From: Branchiostoma floridae
Taxonomy: Eukaryota; Chordata; Leptocardii; Amphioxiformes; Branchiostomatidae
Assembly: GCF_000003815.2 (NCBI RefSeq)
Contig: NC_049991.1
Coordinates: forward strand, 10,933,024 to 10,997,023
DNA: 64,000 bases
Direction of reading: 5' to 3'
Shown piece by piece: positions 36,419-50,873 of this stretch. The translations under genes were made by a program, and so were the position numbers. The notes beneath the pieces are model-generated. The model had not been told where the DNA came from. It made no database searches and saw only the letters and a list, made by a program, of their open reading frames with translations. Every line of letters starts with the position of its first letter. Positions within the stretch are counted from its first letter, which is position 1.

Positions 36419-36937
36419 CTACTTCTTCTTGGGAGCTGCCTTCTTCTTTGGCTTCTTGGCCTTCTTGGCTGCTGGCTTCTTTGCTGCCTTCTTGGCTGCT
36501 GGCTTCTTGGCCTTCTTTGCCTTGGGCTTCTTTGCCTTGGGCTTCTTGGCCTTCTTTGCCTTGGGCTTCTTCGCCTTCTTGGGCTTCTTCGCCTTCTTTG
36601 CCTTGGGCTTCTTTGCCTTGGGCTTCTTGGGGGCCTTCTTGGCGGCAGCGCCGAGCCTGAAGGAGCCGGCGGCGCCCTTGCCCTTAGCCTGGGTGAGCAG
36701 ACCCTTGGCCAGCATGTTCTTGATGACACGCCTGATGACATGGCCCTGCTTGGTCACGTCGAACTTGTAGTTGGCGGCGATGTACTTCTTGATGGCCTGC
36801 AGGGAGGATCCCTTGCGGTCCTTCAAGGCGGTGATGGCGGCGACGACCATCTTGGCGACCGGTGGGTGGGCCGCGGGCTTCTTAGGCTTCTTAGCCTTGG
36901 TTGCCTTCTTGGCGGGTGCTGCTGCTGGTGCGGACAT
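36419..36937 (-). CDS. H1: Linker histone H1
   Basis: Intronless, 172 aa. The short N-tail [16 protein letters not shown] is followed by the winged-helix globular domain (about residues 24-98): [58 protein letters not shown] and GAAGSFRLG. The tail is almost only Lys, Ala and Pro in [16 protein letters not shown] repeats. It binds linker DNA at the nucleosome dyad. The start at 36937 fits the Met-Ser-Ala H1 N-terminus; the open frame upstream is leader. It is short for an H1 but complete. An H1-type AAACACA box lies upstream. Confidence 0.97.
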   Translation of the reverse strand: MSAPAAAPAKKATKAKKPKKPAAHPPVAKMVVAAITALKDRKGSSLQAIKKYIAANYKFDVTKQGHVIRRVIKNMLAKGLLTQAKGKGAAGSFRLGAAAKKAPKKPKAKKPKAKKAKKPKKAKKPKAKKAKKPKAKKPKAKKAKKPAAKKAAKKPAAKKAKKPKKKAAPKKK

Positions 36938-37085
36938 GTTTACTTTTACAGTCGTACTGAAGAGTAAGAATGAAGTTTCGCTCACAGCGTTCCCTACATA
37001 TATTGTGTCCGTGCGGACGCAATAGAAAGCAGCCACCTCAGTCACAGAAGAAATGGCCAAGAACCTTAAGAAGTGTGTTTGTTAC
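36938..37085 (-). promoter_or_regulatory. H1 promoter with AAACACA box
   Basis: Minus-strand AAACACA at 37074-37080, about 140 bases before the ATG, is the classic H1-specific upstream element. A weak TATA-like AATATATG lies at about 36996-37005. Confidence 0.6.
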
Positions 37086-38210
37086 CCTTAAGAAACTACG
37101 TCCGTTCTGAAAGATGGCATAAGTCCGACAGGTCGAAATTTTCTTGGCAGCTACCAAAAGATTCATATTTTCGATTATATGTTGACATTTTGGCAAAGAT
37201 TGCCGCTAAATTGCACTTTTTTCTCATATTTTTGGAATTACCTTAATGAAAAAAGTGTTGATGGAGAAAGCGACCTCTCCTATTTAATCCTAATGCGTTG
37301 AATACGCCAGTTATCCCCATGATCTGCAAGCCAAATTCGTTGTCTTTGACCTCGTGAAACTTCTGTGTAATTTCGGCTCGACTAAATTCTGAAAATATGC
37401 ACAAAAGTAGGTAGTACTCGCACACCCAGAACACCTTTCCGACGAAATGGCGGGCAGGTAGATCGTTTTTCAATGCAACAAAAGGACTCATAAAGCGTCT
37501 GTAAACATGACGCGATTGACGAACTATGGTAACGCTACCTCGTCTGTAAGTGCTAGTCAGTCAACTTCATATGTCTTTATTGTTTTCTTATGTCATAACT
37601 TGTATTACATGATTTTCGGTGTGATGGAGTCATGGCAAACCATCGGCCTGAATATTACTTTCAGAGTCTACCAGAATCGCGTCATTCTGATCTCCCGCGC
37701 AACTTGCTGTACCTGAATACAGGTAACCAAGGAGAACAAAAGGCTAGTTCTGCACCTGTGACATAGCTGAAAATCTATGGCGGTGAACTCAAATCACAAA
37801 ATGTACCCATTCAACTGATTTGGTCTACTATCTAGATATCATTTGTGGTTGGTTCTACATCCATGCCCGCCCGTGGGTCCGTGCACGTCTATTGAGACTG
37901 CCATGTATTATTGGATAGAACCCAGCAAGTGTACTAAATTCCGTAGATTTCTTGGCGCGACATCTTACGTTCACAGGCATCTGGATAAATAAAATCTTGT
38001 CAAGACGAAGTGTCTAAGGTTTGTGACATACCCAACACGACATACATGGCATCAGATTGCCTCTTGTATGATAAACACTAGCGAACTCGGTCCTGCCATC
38101 CACCCGTTGACGAAGTGCTTTGTGTCGGCTTTCACAGTTAGGTTTCATCTATGGGGTCAGGTGTACAAAACCCTGAAACAACGTCTGAGACGCGTTAATC
38201 GTCACACGAT

Positions 38211-38211
<1 letters not shown>

Positions 38212-38259
<48 letters not shown>

Positions 38260-38275
38260 GTGTGTATATAGCTAT
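38212..38275. repeat. (CT)n(TA)n microsatellite
   Basis: About eight CT units run directly into about nine TA units and a degenerate ATACATATA tail. Confidence 0.9.
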
Positions 38276-39080
38276 AAGGGATATCGGAGTCAGGTCGATG
38301 TAACGTAGCGTCAAGCTCCATTTCGGATTGAACGTAATACTTTTCCCGAGGTGGAACCTTTTGCTCTGATGGTTATCATTCCCCTATTAGAGACTGTTGT
38401 AATGGTGTCCAACGTAAACGCATATAAACATCTAAACAGATGTTGGGAGAGAACAAAGTGACGTTTTCCTTTTTGGCCTCTTTTGTAGGACAGTCAGCGC
38501 ACCACATATCTCCAAACATCTGCTAGAAGATTGCAGAAACGCACCTTGCGACACTGTGTTGTCGCACAGTATACGGATTTAGATTCTGTAGGTGACTCGG
38601 GCACCATACAAGATGGTAAAGGTGCACACCGAACAGTCGGCTAATCATGCACATTAATTGACGCTATATGAACATACTGTGTCTGAAAGATGGCAGAACA
38701 GAGGGGCTTCCTCTGATACGTAAGAACATGTGCCAAACCAAGGGCCAACGTTATTCCATATAACTGGCATATAGCACATTTGAAAGTGAGAGTACACATT
38801 TACTGTACTCTGATGTTTGCGTTGGAACTCTTCAGCTGTCTTTGAAGGTGTGCTAAGCTGCAGAGAATCTAAAAGCCCAACTTAGTTGATCTGAAGTTGA
38901 AACAGTTTCTTCTCGGATTAAAAAAAAATTGGATTAGCAGGTCGAATTTCCTTCTTTTGTTGTTGTTGCAAAAAGTCTGGGGTGGAGAGATAGAGGGTCT
39001 TACTCAAGTTACACAACAAATTTATAAAATAATAAGTTTTAAGATTTCCTTGGCACATTCTATGCAGCAAATCAATATCT

Positions 39081-39125
39081 GCTAATCAGGGACCACCTTA
39101 AATTTTAGGGTGGTCTCTGATTAGC
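39081..39125. repeat. 17-bp-arm hairpin
   Basis: GCTAATCAGGGACCACC and GGTGGTCTCTGATTAGC pair with one mismatch around an 11-base AT-rich loop. Probably a small fold-back repeat. Confidence 0.8.
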
Positions 39126-39238
39126 AAAGTCCCAATATTGAAAAAAAAAAAATAACAAAGTTGAGGCTCGTAGAAATAGCTTATCTCGGAGTCATGAGAA
39201 GCATTGAAAAATTGTCAACAGGTGTGGGGGGGGCCAAT

Positions 39239-39451
39239 TTTTTTTTTTCAAATTGGGAAAAATAGGACAGCAGAATCAGAGACAAGCAACAAATAAAATT
39301 GGTGTGTACAATTTACGACGTCTAGATTGGGATTTTTTCCTACTAGGATTAACACCCTAACAACAAAACAGTTAGGCACTGTCATTTCTGTATCTGTATC
39401 TATACAGCCGGCATAACCGCCCTTCCGCGTAACACATCAGCTTGGGTTTTC
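39239..39451 (-). repeat. SINE-like copy
   Basis: Read on the minus strand it starts with AAGCTGATGTGTTACGCGGA, passes GATACAGATACAG and GGGTGTTAATCC, then CCAATTTTATTTGTTG, and ends in CCCAATTTG plus an A run. The last part matches the element at 47301-47400 and the first part matches 33288-33352, so these are copies of one short interspersed family. Confidence 0.55.
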
Positions 39452-40213
39452 TTTATTTCCATACCATATATCTTCCAATGGTGAGCATAACTTTCCTGTC
39501 TTTCATCATTTCTTAAGGCTCTTTGTCTTTTTATCTCTTTATAGATTGGCATGTGTGCGGGTCCACTTTGTCACAAACTAAAGGTAAGCTAAGTCCAGTA
39601 AAGATGTTATCAAATTTTATGCAGAACAAGGAAAAAACTAGTCTCAAGTAAATGGTATAGCAAACACTAGATTTAATAGTGACTGATACAGACAAAAATG
39701 TGTTCACAGGAAACAGGGCTCATTTACTCTTTGTTTTTGCGCAACAGCAAGTGCTTGCGATATCAATGTCATCTATAGTACAGACCAGTTTCTACTTGAG
39801 ACATCTATTGAAACTAAATAGGTCAATACTGAACATCAGGTAACAAGGATTTACTGAATTACTATCTTGGAGAATCACAGTTTTTCGTCTAAATGTCACC
39901 AGGTAAATAAGCTAATATCTCTTTTCAAGTCTGGAACTAATGATGATAATCTTGAGATGCATGCTCTCCATATGTGTACTATTGGTATCACCTCCAAGAA
40001 GAGCAACCTGCAAAACAATAAGAAAATTGTTAAATAGGGGTAAGACAGACACCTTGTTTGTACCCAAACCTTGTGAGCAGTAACATATACAGATGATGCC
40101 AAGAGGTTACTTTGCTGTTACACATATTCTTAACTTAAGTCTGTGCTTATTTTCAAGCACATGTGAAAATTGTTTGAAAGATAATCATCTAGGAGCTATT
40201 CCCACCTGTGCTG

Positions 40214-43547
<3,334 letters not shown>

Positions 43548-43840
43548 TTTGTCCGCTCCCAGAATGCAATGTACTGGTTTAGGTGATACTAAAATTATGT
43601 AGGGGTGTTTTTTTGGCAACGCCCTAGAGACAGAGTAGATAAACGACGAAAAGACATTTTCTTTGGATTGTATGGCACGTCAGAATCAGGGGTCAGAATG
43701 AAATACAATGAACATAATACTTGGTAACACATTACTTCCTTCACCAATATCTCTCGCTCAGGCCCTTGCTCAAGCCAGAGTACCGTATACCTAGCTCCAA
43801 AGTTAAACAGCCTGTGTTACATGTTTTTATAATACTTAGT

Positions 43841-44048
43841 ATATCTTCCCTGCTCAAACCCATATTCGTTTGTAAATGTCATGGATTTTTGTTTTGTTTT
43901 TTGATTTTTCTGTTAATACATAATAGAGAAATCTTTATTAACACGACAAAAGTACGACGACTTTCGTAAGGTCTACATGTATAACCACTACTATAATATA
44001 TCTTCCCTGCTCAAACCCATATTCGTTTGTAAATATCATGGATTTTTG
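43841..44048. repeat. 51-bp direct repeat pair
   Basis: 43841-43891 and 43998-44048 are the same 51-bp sequence (starts ATATCTTCCCTGCTC) with one difference, separated by 106 bp. Confidence 0.88.
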
Positions 44049-44110
44049 CTTTCGTGTCCAAATTCTGTTTTCGAAACCGTTGTGTGCTATTAAATGAAGG
44101 CTGCCAAAGA

Positions 44111-44277
44111 TACTGTAAATGCATTTAAGTTCGCGGTGGTTTAAGTTCGCGGTAGCACCATACACTGTCTGTAGTCTCTTACTGCAATGGAAGCATGTTC
44201 GCGGTGGTTTTAAGTTCGCGGTGAAGTGGCCACCGCGAAAACCGCGAAATTTAAACCACCGCGAAAGTTTCTGTATT
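44111..44277. mobile_element. Palindromic MITE-like element (TTCGCGGTGG type)
   Basis: The left part TGCATTTAAGTTCGCGGTGG and right part TTTAAACCACCGCGAAAG are inverted, and the core repeats TTCGCGGTGG and CCACCGCGAA several times. Non-coding. It looks like a non-autonomous DNA element with subterminal repeats. Confidence 0.7.
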
Positions 44278-44728
44278 AATCATCTTTGGTACACACATGA
44301 CTCTTACTGGTGCAGAAAACGATATTTTCCACACATTGTTCTCATGATCAACTCATATATCCGTCTACGTAAACCAGTTTCTTTATAATGTATTCCAAAT
44401 GCGAGACCAGATTACTAATACATAACTGTACTGTTATCGATAATGTTTTGTTGTTGTTTTGTATGTAGCCTCTTAGTACTATTGTTTGTATAAGCTATTA
44501 CTAGTAGTTGTCATTGGTTGCCATACACTGTACCCTGTGCGATTGTTGAGCAATAAATTCATTTAATTCATCGATACTACTGAGCCCGCAGAAAAGCGGA
44601 TTATTAACAAAACTAGTGCAAACAAAGGTCACATGGGGAAAGACGTACTACTGACTGTCACGTAGACATGTGCAAAAAGGACATGTGAAGTTTACTGTTG
44701 TTATTTACACATATTTACATATATATGT

Positions 44729-45746
44729 CACAGTAGAGATCACGATCCAGTAGAATCGTCGATTCTCCTAGGAGAGATCGCGATCGGAGCTGGTCCTAGG
44801 GCCAACTCCGATTGGGATCTCTCCTAAGAAGATCGACGATTTTACTAGTATAGATTGCGATCGGGGTCTCTCCTTGCTATAGGGCCAACTCCGATCCAAA
44901 CTCAAATGATGTTAAGATATGGGGGAAAAAACTGCGATCGGGATCTGTCCTAGGACAATCGGCGATTCTACTAGTACAGATTGCGATCGGGATCTCTCCT
45001 AGGACCAACTCCTATCCAAACTCAAATGAGTAATTTCTGATAAAGTAGTGGCAAAAATCTTATAATATGTGAAAGACACCAACAGGTGATCAAACATTGT
45101 GTCAGTATGCAAATTTCACAGCTTTGGAAGAACAATAACAACTGTAAAGTCGTCAAACAGGTGTCAAAAGATTAAGTAGAGTTTCAAGATATTACTCACA
45201 ATTTCACACCTATTGGGTACATTTCACTACTGACACTAGTCAGACTTGTACTAAATCATTTAACAGCTTTAGAAGCTAAAGAACAATAACCATCGTTAAG
45301 TGATCAACAGGTGTCAAAATACCAAGCAGAGTTTCAAGACACCTATTACGTACATTTCACAAGTAGGCTTGTGTGTAGTTGGTAATGAGTTAGTAGGTTT
45401 GCATTAATACTAAATAAAATCATTGCTTATCAAAAAAATTATTGCTGTTTCCTATATCTTATCATCATTTGAGTTTGGATCAGAGTTGGTCCTAGGAGAG
45501 ATCCCGATCGCAATCTGTACTTAGAATCGCCGATTCTCTTAGGACAGATCCCGATCGCAGTCTGTTTCCCATATCTTAGCATCAATTGAGTTTGGATCGG
45601 AGTTGGCCCTAGGAGAGACCCCGATCGCAATCTATACTAGTAGAATCGCTGATTCTCCTAGGAGAGATCCCGATCGGAGTTGCTGCTCCGATCGCGATCT
45701 CTACTAGGAGAATCGACGATTCTACTGGATCGTAATCTCTACTGTG
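44729..45746. mobile_element. Fold-back element with about 300-bp internally repetitive inverted arms
   Basis: 1018 bp. The outer ends CACAGTAGAGAT(C/T)ACGATCC are inverted copies (from 44729, and backwards from 45746). The arms run about 44729-45032 and 45440-45746 and stay alignable throughout, with small indels. Each arm repeats a module built of GCGATCGG, GATCTCTCCTAGGA and AATCG(A/G)CGATTCTACTAG, plus CCAACTCCGATCCAAACTCA. The central 400 bp is unrelated and has no transposase. The structure resembles Foldback/MULE-like non-autonomous elements. No clear target duplication could be fixed. Confidence 0.82.
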
Positions 45747-46430
45747 GCATATGCAAGGGACAGGGGACAGCTCAATGCAGCGGATCCCGTCCCAGCTCAG
45801 CTTTGAGCTGGGAGAGAGACTCCGCCTCCGCCACACAAGGCTCAAGTTAATTCCACTCTACGGGGAAGAACGCGAGCCTGTAATAGTTGTTCTTACTCGC
45901 TATGGTCTGCAACTTAAAATTATGCTTTGTACGGCGGGAGCAACTGTGCGTTAGTGAGAGTGTGTTTTTCCTTCAGGGAGAGTATTTGCCCCAAAACATC
46001 TTAAAAGGAAACAAGTGCTTTTAAAAAAGCTGGCATTTTGCCAAGGTTTGAGTGTGTGAATGTTTTTTTTTCTAGTTATTAGAATGTCATATAAATAGAA
46101 CAGAATAAAAAACCTGATATGGGCGCATGGAGAGATTCACAAATATGCAAATGAGTTATGTCCTGGAATATAAAAATGAATATGTTTCCTGAAACTTTTT
46201 GTTATCCAGTATGCAGTTATTTTAGAGAAAATCAGTTTGTTCTTGTGTAATTCTGTGATATAGATGTTGTATGGGCATTTTATGGAAAGTTAGAAAGAAA
46301 CATATACGCAGAGTATCGCACGTCTCACGGTTCGTTCATTCAAACATCCCAACTGCGGAAAAATGCAGTAGAAGAGGTGCAAAGGTGAGTTTTAATGTTC
46401 TGTACAAAAGTATTGTTCATTAGTATAATA

Positions 46431-46463
46431 AGGCCATACCAATTTAATTTGTTGGTTCTCGGA
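46431..46463 (+). repeat. SINE-like body fragment, plus strand
   Basis: The 33 bases here are exactly the reverse complement of 47352-47384 (motif CCAATTTAATTTGTTGGTTC). It is a partial copy of the same interspersed family, in the opposite orientation, about 0.9 kb from the other. Confidence 0.75.
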
Positions 46464-46996
46464 TTTTTTCAGAAAAAAGTTGAAGTGACAGGGCGAAAAA
46501 AAAAAACTTGCAACAACTCTGGGTTCAGTCAGGTCCAAAGTTTCAGGTTCGTAATTCCAGACTTGAACCAATGGTATATAATGATAATAATAGTAATCTG
46601 GTGTATACATGTATGTGTGGTAGATCCAGTTACACTTACATGCAAAATTTGCATTTTGTCATACACTTTACGTGGAATTTTAGCAATACAAATGGAAAAT
46701 TATGTGCAATCAGTATTGCTTAAGTATTCACAGTAACATTGCTGTAATAATGCTTAGTAATAAAGACAAAAACATAGAGTATTTCAACACACACAACTTT
46801 TAAAAACCTTTAAGAAGGTTGAAAAACTTTTTCAGCATAGTATAATGTCTAATGTAGCAACAAGAACAATAAATTGACTTAATTTCACCCCAAAGAATAG
46901 ATAGTGCCTGAAACATCATTGTATTCTCTTTGTGAAAGCTGCAGTTTGAATAAAAATCGCTTGAGGGCGTTAGTGTACTCATTCCATATTAATGAA

Positions 46997-47080
46997 GCCA
47001 TTTCCAAATATGGCAGCATTGGCCAAGCCATTTCCAAATATGGCAGCATTGGCCAAGCCATTTCCAAATATGGCAGCTGC
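46997..47080. repeat. 30-bp tandem repeat, 2.8 copies
   Basis: The unit GCCATTTCCAAATATGGCAG plus CATTGGCCAA occurs twice in full and once in part. Each unit contains the near-palindrome CCATTTCCAAATATGG. Confidence 0.92.
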
Positions 47081-47300
47081 CATTTTGTTTGTCCCACTGC
47101 AACATTTTCGTCTTTTTCAAGCACAAATTTAACGATCTATGGGTGGTTTTCGATGATTTACAACATAAAGGAGAACATAAGCAGGTGATAGTTATTTTGC
47201 AAGTCCAGTACTAGTTTCAGAAGTTCTTTTATTTTCAACTGAACCAAAGTTTGTTTCAAGTCCAGCAACTTGCGTTAACGTTACCGTAACGTTACAGGGA

Positions 47301-47514
47301 TTTTTTTTTTATTTTTTATTTTTTGAAATTGGGAAAAATAGAAGCGGCGATTCCGAGAACCAACAAATTAAATTGGTATGGCCTAATGGATGTAAAAATT
47401 AGTATTTTAATGGATGTAAAAAAGAAAAAAAAAGTTGAAAAAAATACTTCCCCGGATTCGAACCGGGTGCATTAGTTTAGAATGCGTAAATTTTACCACT
47501 GCGCCAATGCGACC
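47301..47514 (-). repeat. SINE-like element with tRNA-like head
   Basis: On the minus strand it begins with a tRNA-like head (47514-47447): box A TGGCGCAGTGG, an anticodon arm with 5-bp stem and loop CTAAACT, and a T-arm with CCCGGTTCGAATCCGGG. The 5' end does not pair with the 3' end, so no acceptor stem forms. A T/A-rich linker, the shared body (CCAATTTAATTTGTTGG, CCCAATTTC) and an A-rich tail follow. This is a tRNA-derived SINE copy rather than a tRNA gene. Confidence 0.65.
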
Positions 47515-48151
47515 ATGTTGAAGAAATGCCTGTTTAAGAAGGTATACAAATGTTTGGCATGAATAGAACAGGTCCGTTCATCTCAACATCACAACGGCGA
47601 CTATTCTGGCCTCAGAGCATTTTGCCGCTAAGGCGGCAAAATGCAAAAAAGCTCCGACAGACCCTGGTATTTACACCGTCTTAGCAATGGACTGTGCAAA
47701 AACCTAGATTGAGAAATGGAACGTGACCGCTTGTTTGTGGATACAAAGTGATTTCAGTAACGTAGCTCCGTTAGGGCTTTAAACAATTGGAAAGGTTTGA
47801 TGACTTTCAAATTTGATTTTAAAAAAAATGATTCTGTTAGAAAGGAAGAGTCGGTAATCCTTACCAGGTTAACACCCTAGTCTGTGTAACGCAAAATCCG
47901 CTATCCGGAGCTTGTAGCCTCTTGTGGGCGCGGCAATGTACGACGGGCCTGAGAAGCGCGATTAATCAGGCGGTAGTTTGCATGACCATGCATCTTGGTG
48001 CTATACAGTTTTCAGTCTTTAACATTTAACACTGTAACAAATCATGTTTAAAAAAAATACTTCTGGGTTAGATATAGTTCATAATGGCAATACTACTGTC
48101 TAGATAGCAGAAAAGATTGTGTAAGGCTTAGCTCTTTCTTTAGATTTGGGT

Positions 48152-48171
48152 GGCCCTGATATTAAAGGGCC
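48152..48171 (-). terminator. Altered histone 3' stem-loop (H2B, 48197)
   Basis: The stem halves GGCCC and GGGCC are kept, but the loop region is enlarged: minus strand GGCCCTTTAATATCAGGGCC, four bases longer than the standard form. The flanking ACCCA and the downstream AAAGAAAGAGC (48131-48141) remain. SLBP binding should be weakened. Confidence 0.85.
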
Positions 48172-48196
48172 GGTGGTTTTGCTGGTTCACGTCGAT

Positions 48197-48565
48197 TTAC
48201 TTGGAGCTGGTGTACTTGGTGACGGCCTTGGTGCCCTCGCTGACGGCGTGCGTGGCCAACTCACCAGGCAGCAGCAGACGCACGGCAGTCTGGATCTCCC
48301 GGCTGCCGATGGTGGAGCGCTTGTTGTAGTGAGCCAGGCGTGAAGCCTCGCCAGCGATACGCTCGAAGATGTCGTTGAGGAAGCAGTTTATGATGCCCAT
48401 GGCCTTGCTGGAGACACCAGGAGGGTCGGGGTGCACCTGATTGAGCACCTTGTAGATGTAGACACCGTAAGACTCCTTTCTCTTTCTCCTCCCCTTGCCT
48501 TTGGCCCTAGCAGGCCTGGCCTTACCGGCCTTCTTGGCAGCTTTTCCTCCTCCTTTGGGCGGCAT
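48197..48565 (-). CDS. H2B: Divergent histone H2B
   Basis: Open frame of 122 aa, [20 protein letters not shown] at the start and [10 protein letters not shown] at the end. Compared with the other H2B genes here it has one extra residue in the loop between helices 1 and 2 (HPDPPGVSS for HPDTGVSS), plus INCFLNDIF for [17 protein letters not shown] for [14 protein letters not shown] for LKQVHP and ELATHAV for ELAKHAV. These positions are normally nearly invariant. With its altered stem-loop it may be an H2B variant or an early-stage pseudogene. The promoter looks intact: minus-strand TATAAATA at 48613-48620. Divergent from H2A at 49238. Confidence 0.9.
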   Translation of the reverse strand: MPPKGGGKAAKKAGKARPARAKGKGRRKRKESYGVYIYKVLNQVHPDPPGVSSKAMGIINCFLNDIFERIAGEASRLAHYNKRSTIGSREIQTAVRLLLPGELATHAVSEGTKAVTKYTSSK

Positions 48566-49615
<1,050 letters not shown>

Positions 49616-49631
49616 ATTGACGAAAGACTCC

Positions 49632-49647
49632 GGCCCTTTTCAGGGCC
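49632..49647 (+). terminator. Histone 3' stem-loop (H2A, 49238)
   Basis: GGCCCTTTTCAGGGCC then ACCCA, 16 bases after the stop, with GCAAAAGAGCTT (about 49658-49669) downstream. Confidence 0.96.
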
Positions 49648-50411
49648 ACCCACATCTGCAAAAGAGCTTTACAGTATCACTGCTCATTGTTTGTAGTATG
49701 CATGATCAAGGATTCCTCTTTTTTGGAGTAGAGTAGGGTTCTTCAGGCACAGCAAGAGCTTTTATCCGCTGATAAAAGCTCATTGGGCACAGGTAGGAAC
49801 TCCAGTCTAGGCCGCTCTCTCGTTCTCAGGACAGACATCCCAGGAAACTGCGGAACACCCAGGGCTCTAAAGTTGTAGTGCACACTGTTTCCTCATGTGG
49901 TTGTCTTTTGTATGATCAGAAGTGTCCTTTTTAAACGGTTTACAGAGATACGCTGCTAGATAAAATCCATTTTTGCAGCTGAAGTAGAGGGCAAGCTTCT
50001 CGGTAAATACCTTTCCCGGTTAGAAATCGCGAATCAACCCCCGGAGCACTAATGTGAGGCTACGGGCTGACTGCCTTGGGTCCCCAAACAAAACTCGCTA
50101 GCTACCCGGTCCTGTCTGGCTCCCAGGGTAACCCCAACAAGTTACGCCAAAACCCCCACAGAGGCTGGTGAAGGAGGCTATATGTAACTGGCCCCTCCCC
50201 GCAGAGGCATATTGGGCGGGCTGCTATAAGCGATATTCAATCAGGCTAGGGTATAAAGTTCGCAGAGATTTCATCCTATAGATAGAAGAAATGCCATCTT
50301 TTAATATTGATAGACTTCTGAAATGTAATATTACGTCGAAGACAGAATCATCATTTGAAATTCTAGAGGTAAGACGGGTGAGACAGCAATAGTTCTTTAG
50401 TAAATGTGGGT
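49648..50411. other. Intergenic, with a perfect small hairpin
   Basis: No gene. GAGCTTTTATC and GATAAAAGCTC form a perfect 11-bp stem with a CGCT loop (49756-49781). The rest is unassigned. Confidence 0.6.
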
Positions 50412-50427
50412 GGCCCTGAAAAGGGCC
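50412..50427 (-). terminator. Histone 3' stem-loop (H4, 50454)
   Basis: Minus-strand GGCCCTTTTCAGGGCC then ACCCA, 26 bases after the stop. TAAAGAAC at about 50391-50398 is a weak candidate for the downstream element. Confidence 0.95.
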
Positions 50428-50453
50428 GGAGATACCGTTCGTAGTCAGATAAT

Positions 50454-50771
<318 letters not shown>

Positions 50772-50773
50772 AT

Positions 50774-50873
50774 NNNNNNNNNNNNNNNNNNNNNNNNNNN
50801 NNNNNNNNNNNNNNNNNNNNNNNNNNNNNNNNNNNNNNNNNNNNNNNNNNNNNNNNNNNNNNNNNNNNNNNNN
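50774..50873. other. Assembly gap (100 N)
   Basis: Exactly 100 N directly upstream of H4, followed by a long poly-C run (about 50889-50914) that may be why assembly failed. Confidence 0.99.

Larger units (their letters stand above)
37086..40213. other. Intergenic, no gene supported
   Basis: Between the H1 promoter and the 3' end of NDUFAB1. It holds a CT/TA microsatellite (about 38212-38275), a 45-bp hairpin (39081-39125) and a SINE-like copy (39239-39451). Remaining frames are short and unrecognised. Confidence 0.55.
43548..48151. other. Intergenic repeat field between NDUFAB1 and H2B
   Basis: 4.6 kb without a supported gene. It holds the direct repeat pair, MITE, fold-back element, tandem repeat and SINE-like copies listed above. 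Unassigned remainder: 45747-46430, 46464-46996 and 47515-48151. Confidence 0.6.

Noticed and set aside
36375-36770. 131-codon plus-strand frame rich in Phe/Leu/Ala
   Set aside because: Antisense of the Lys/Ala/Pro-rich H1 tail.
47447-47514. Functional tRNA gene with anticodon AAA
   Set aside because: The 5' and 3' ends do not form an acceptor stem, and the sequence continues into a repeat body with an A-rich tail.
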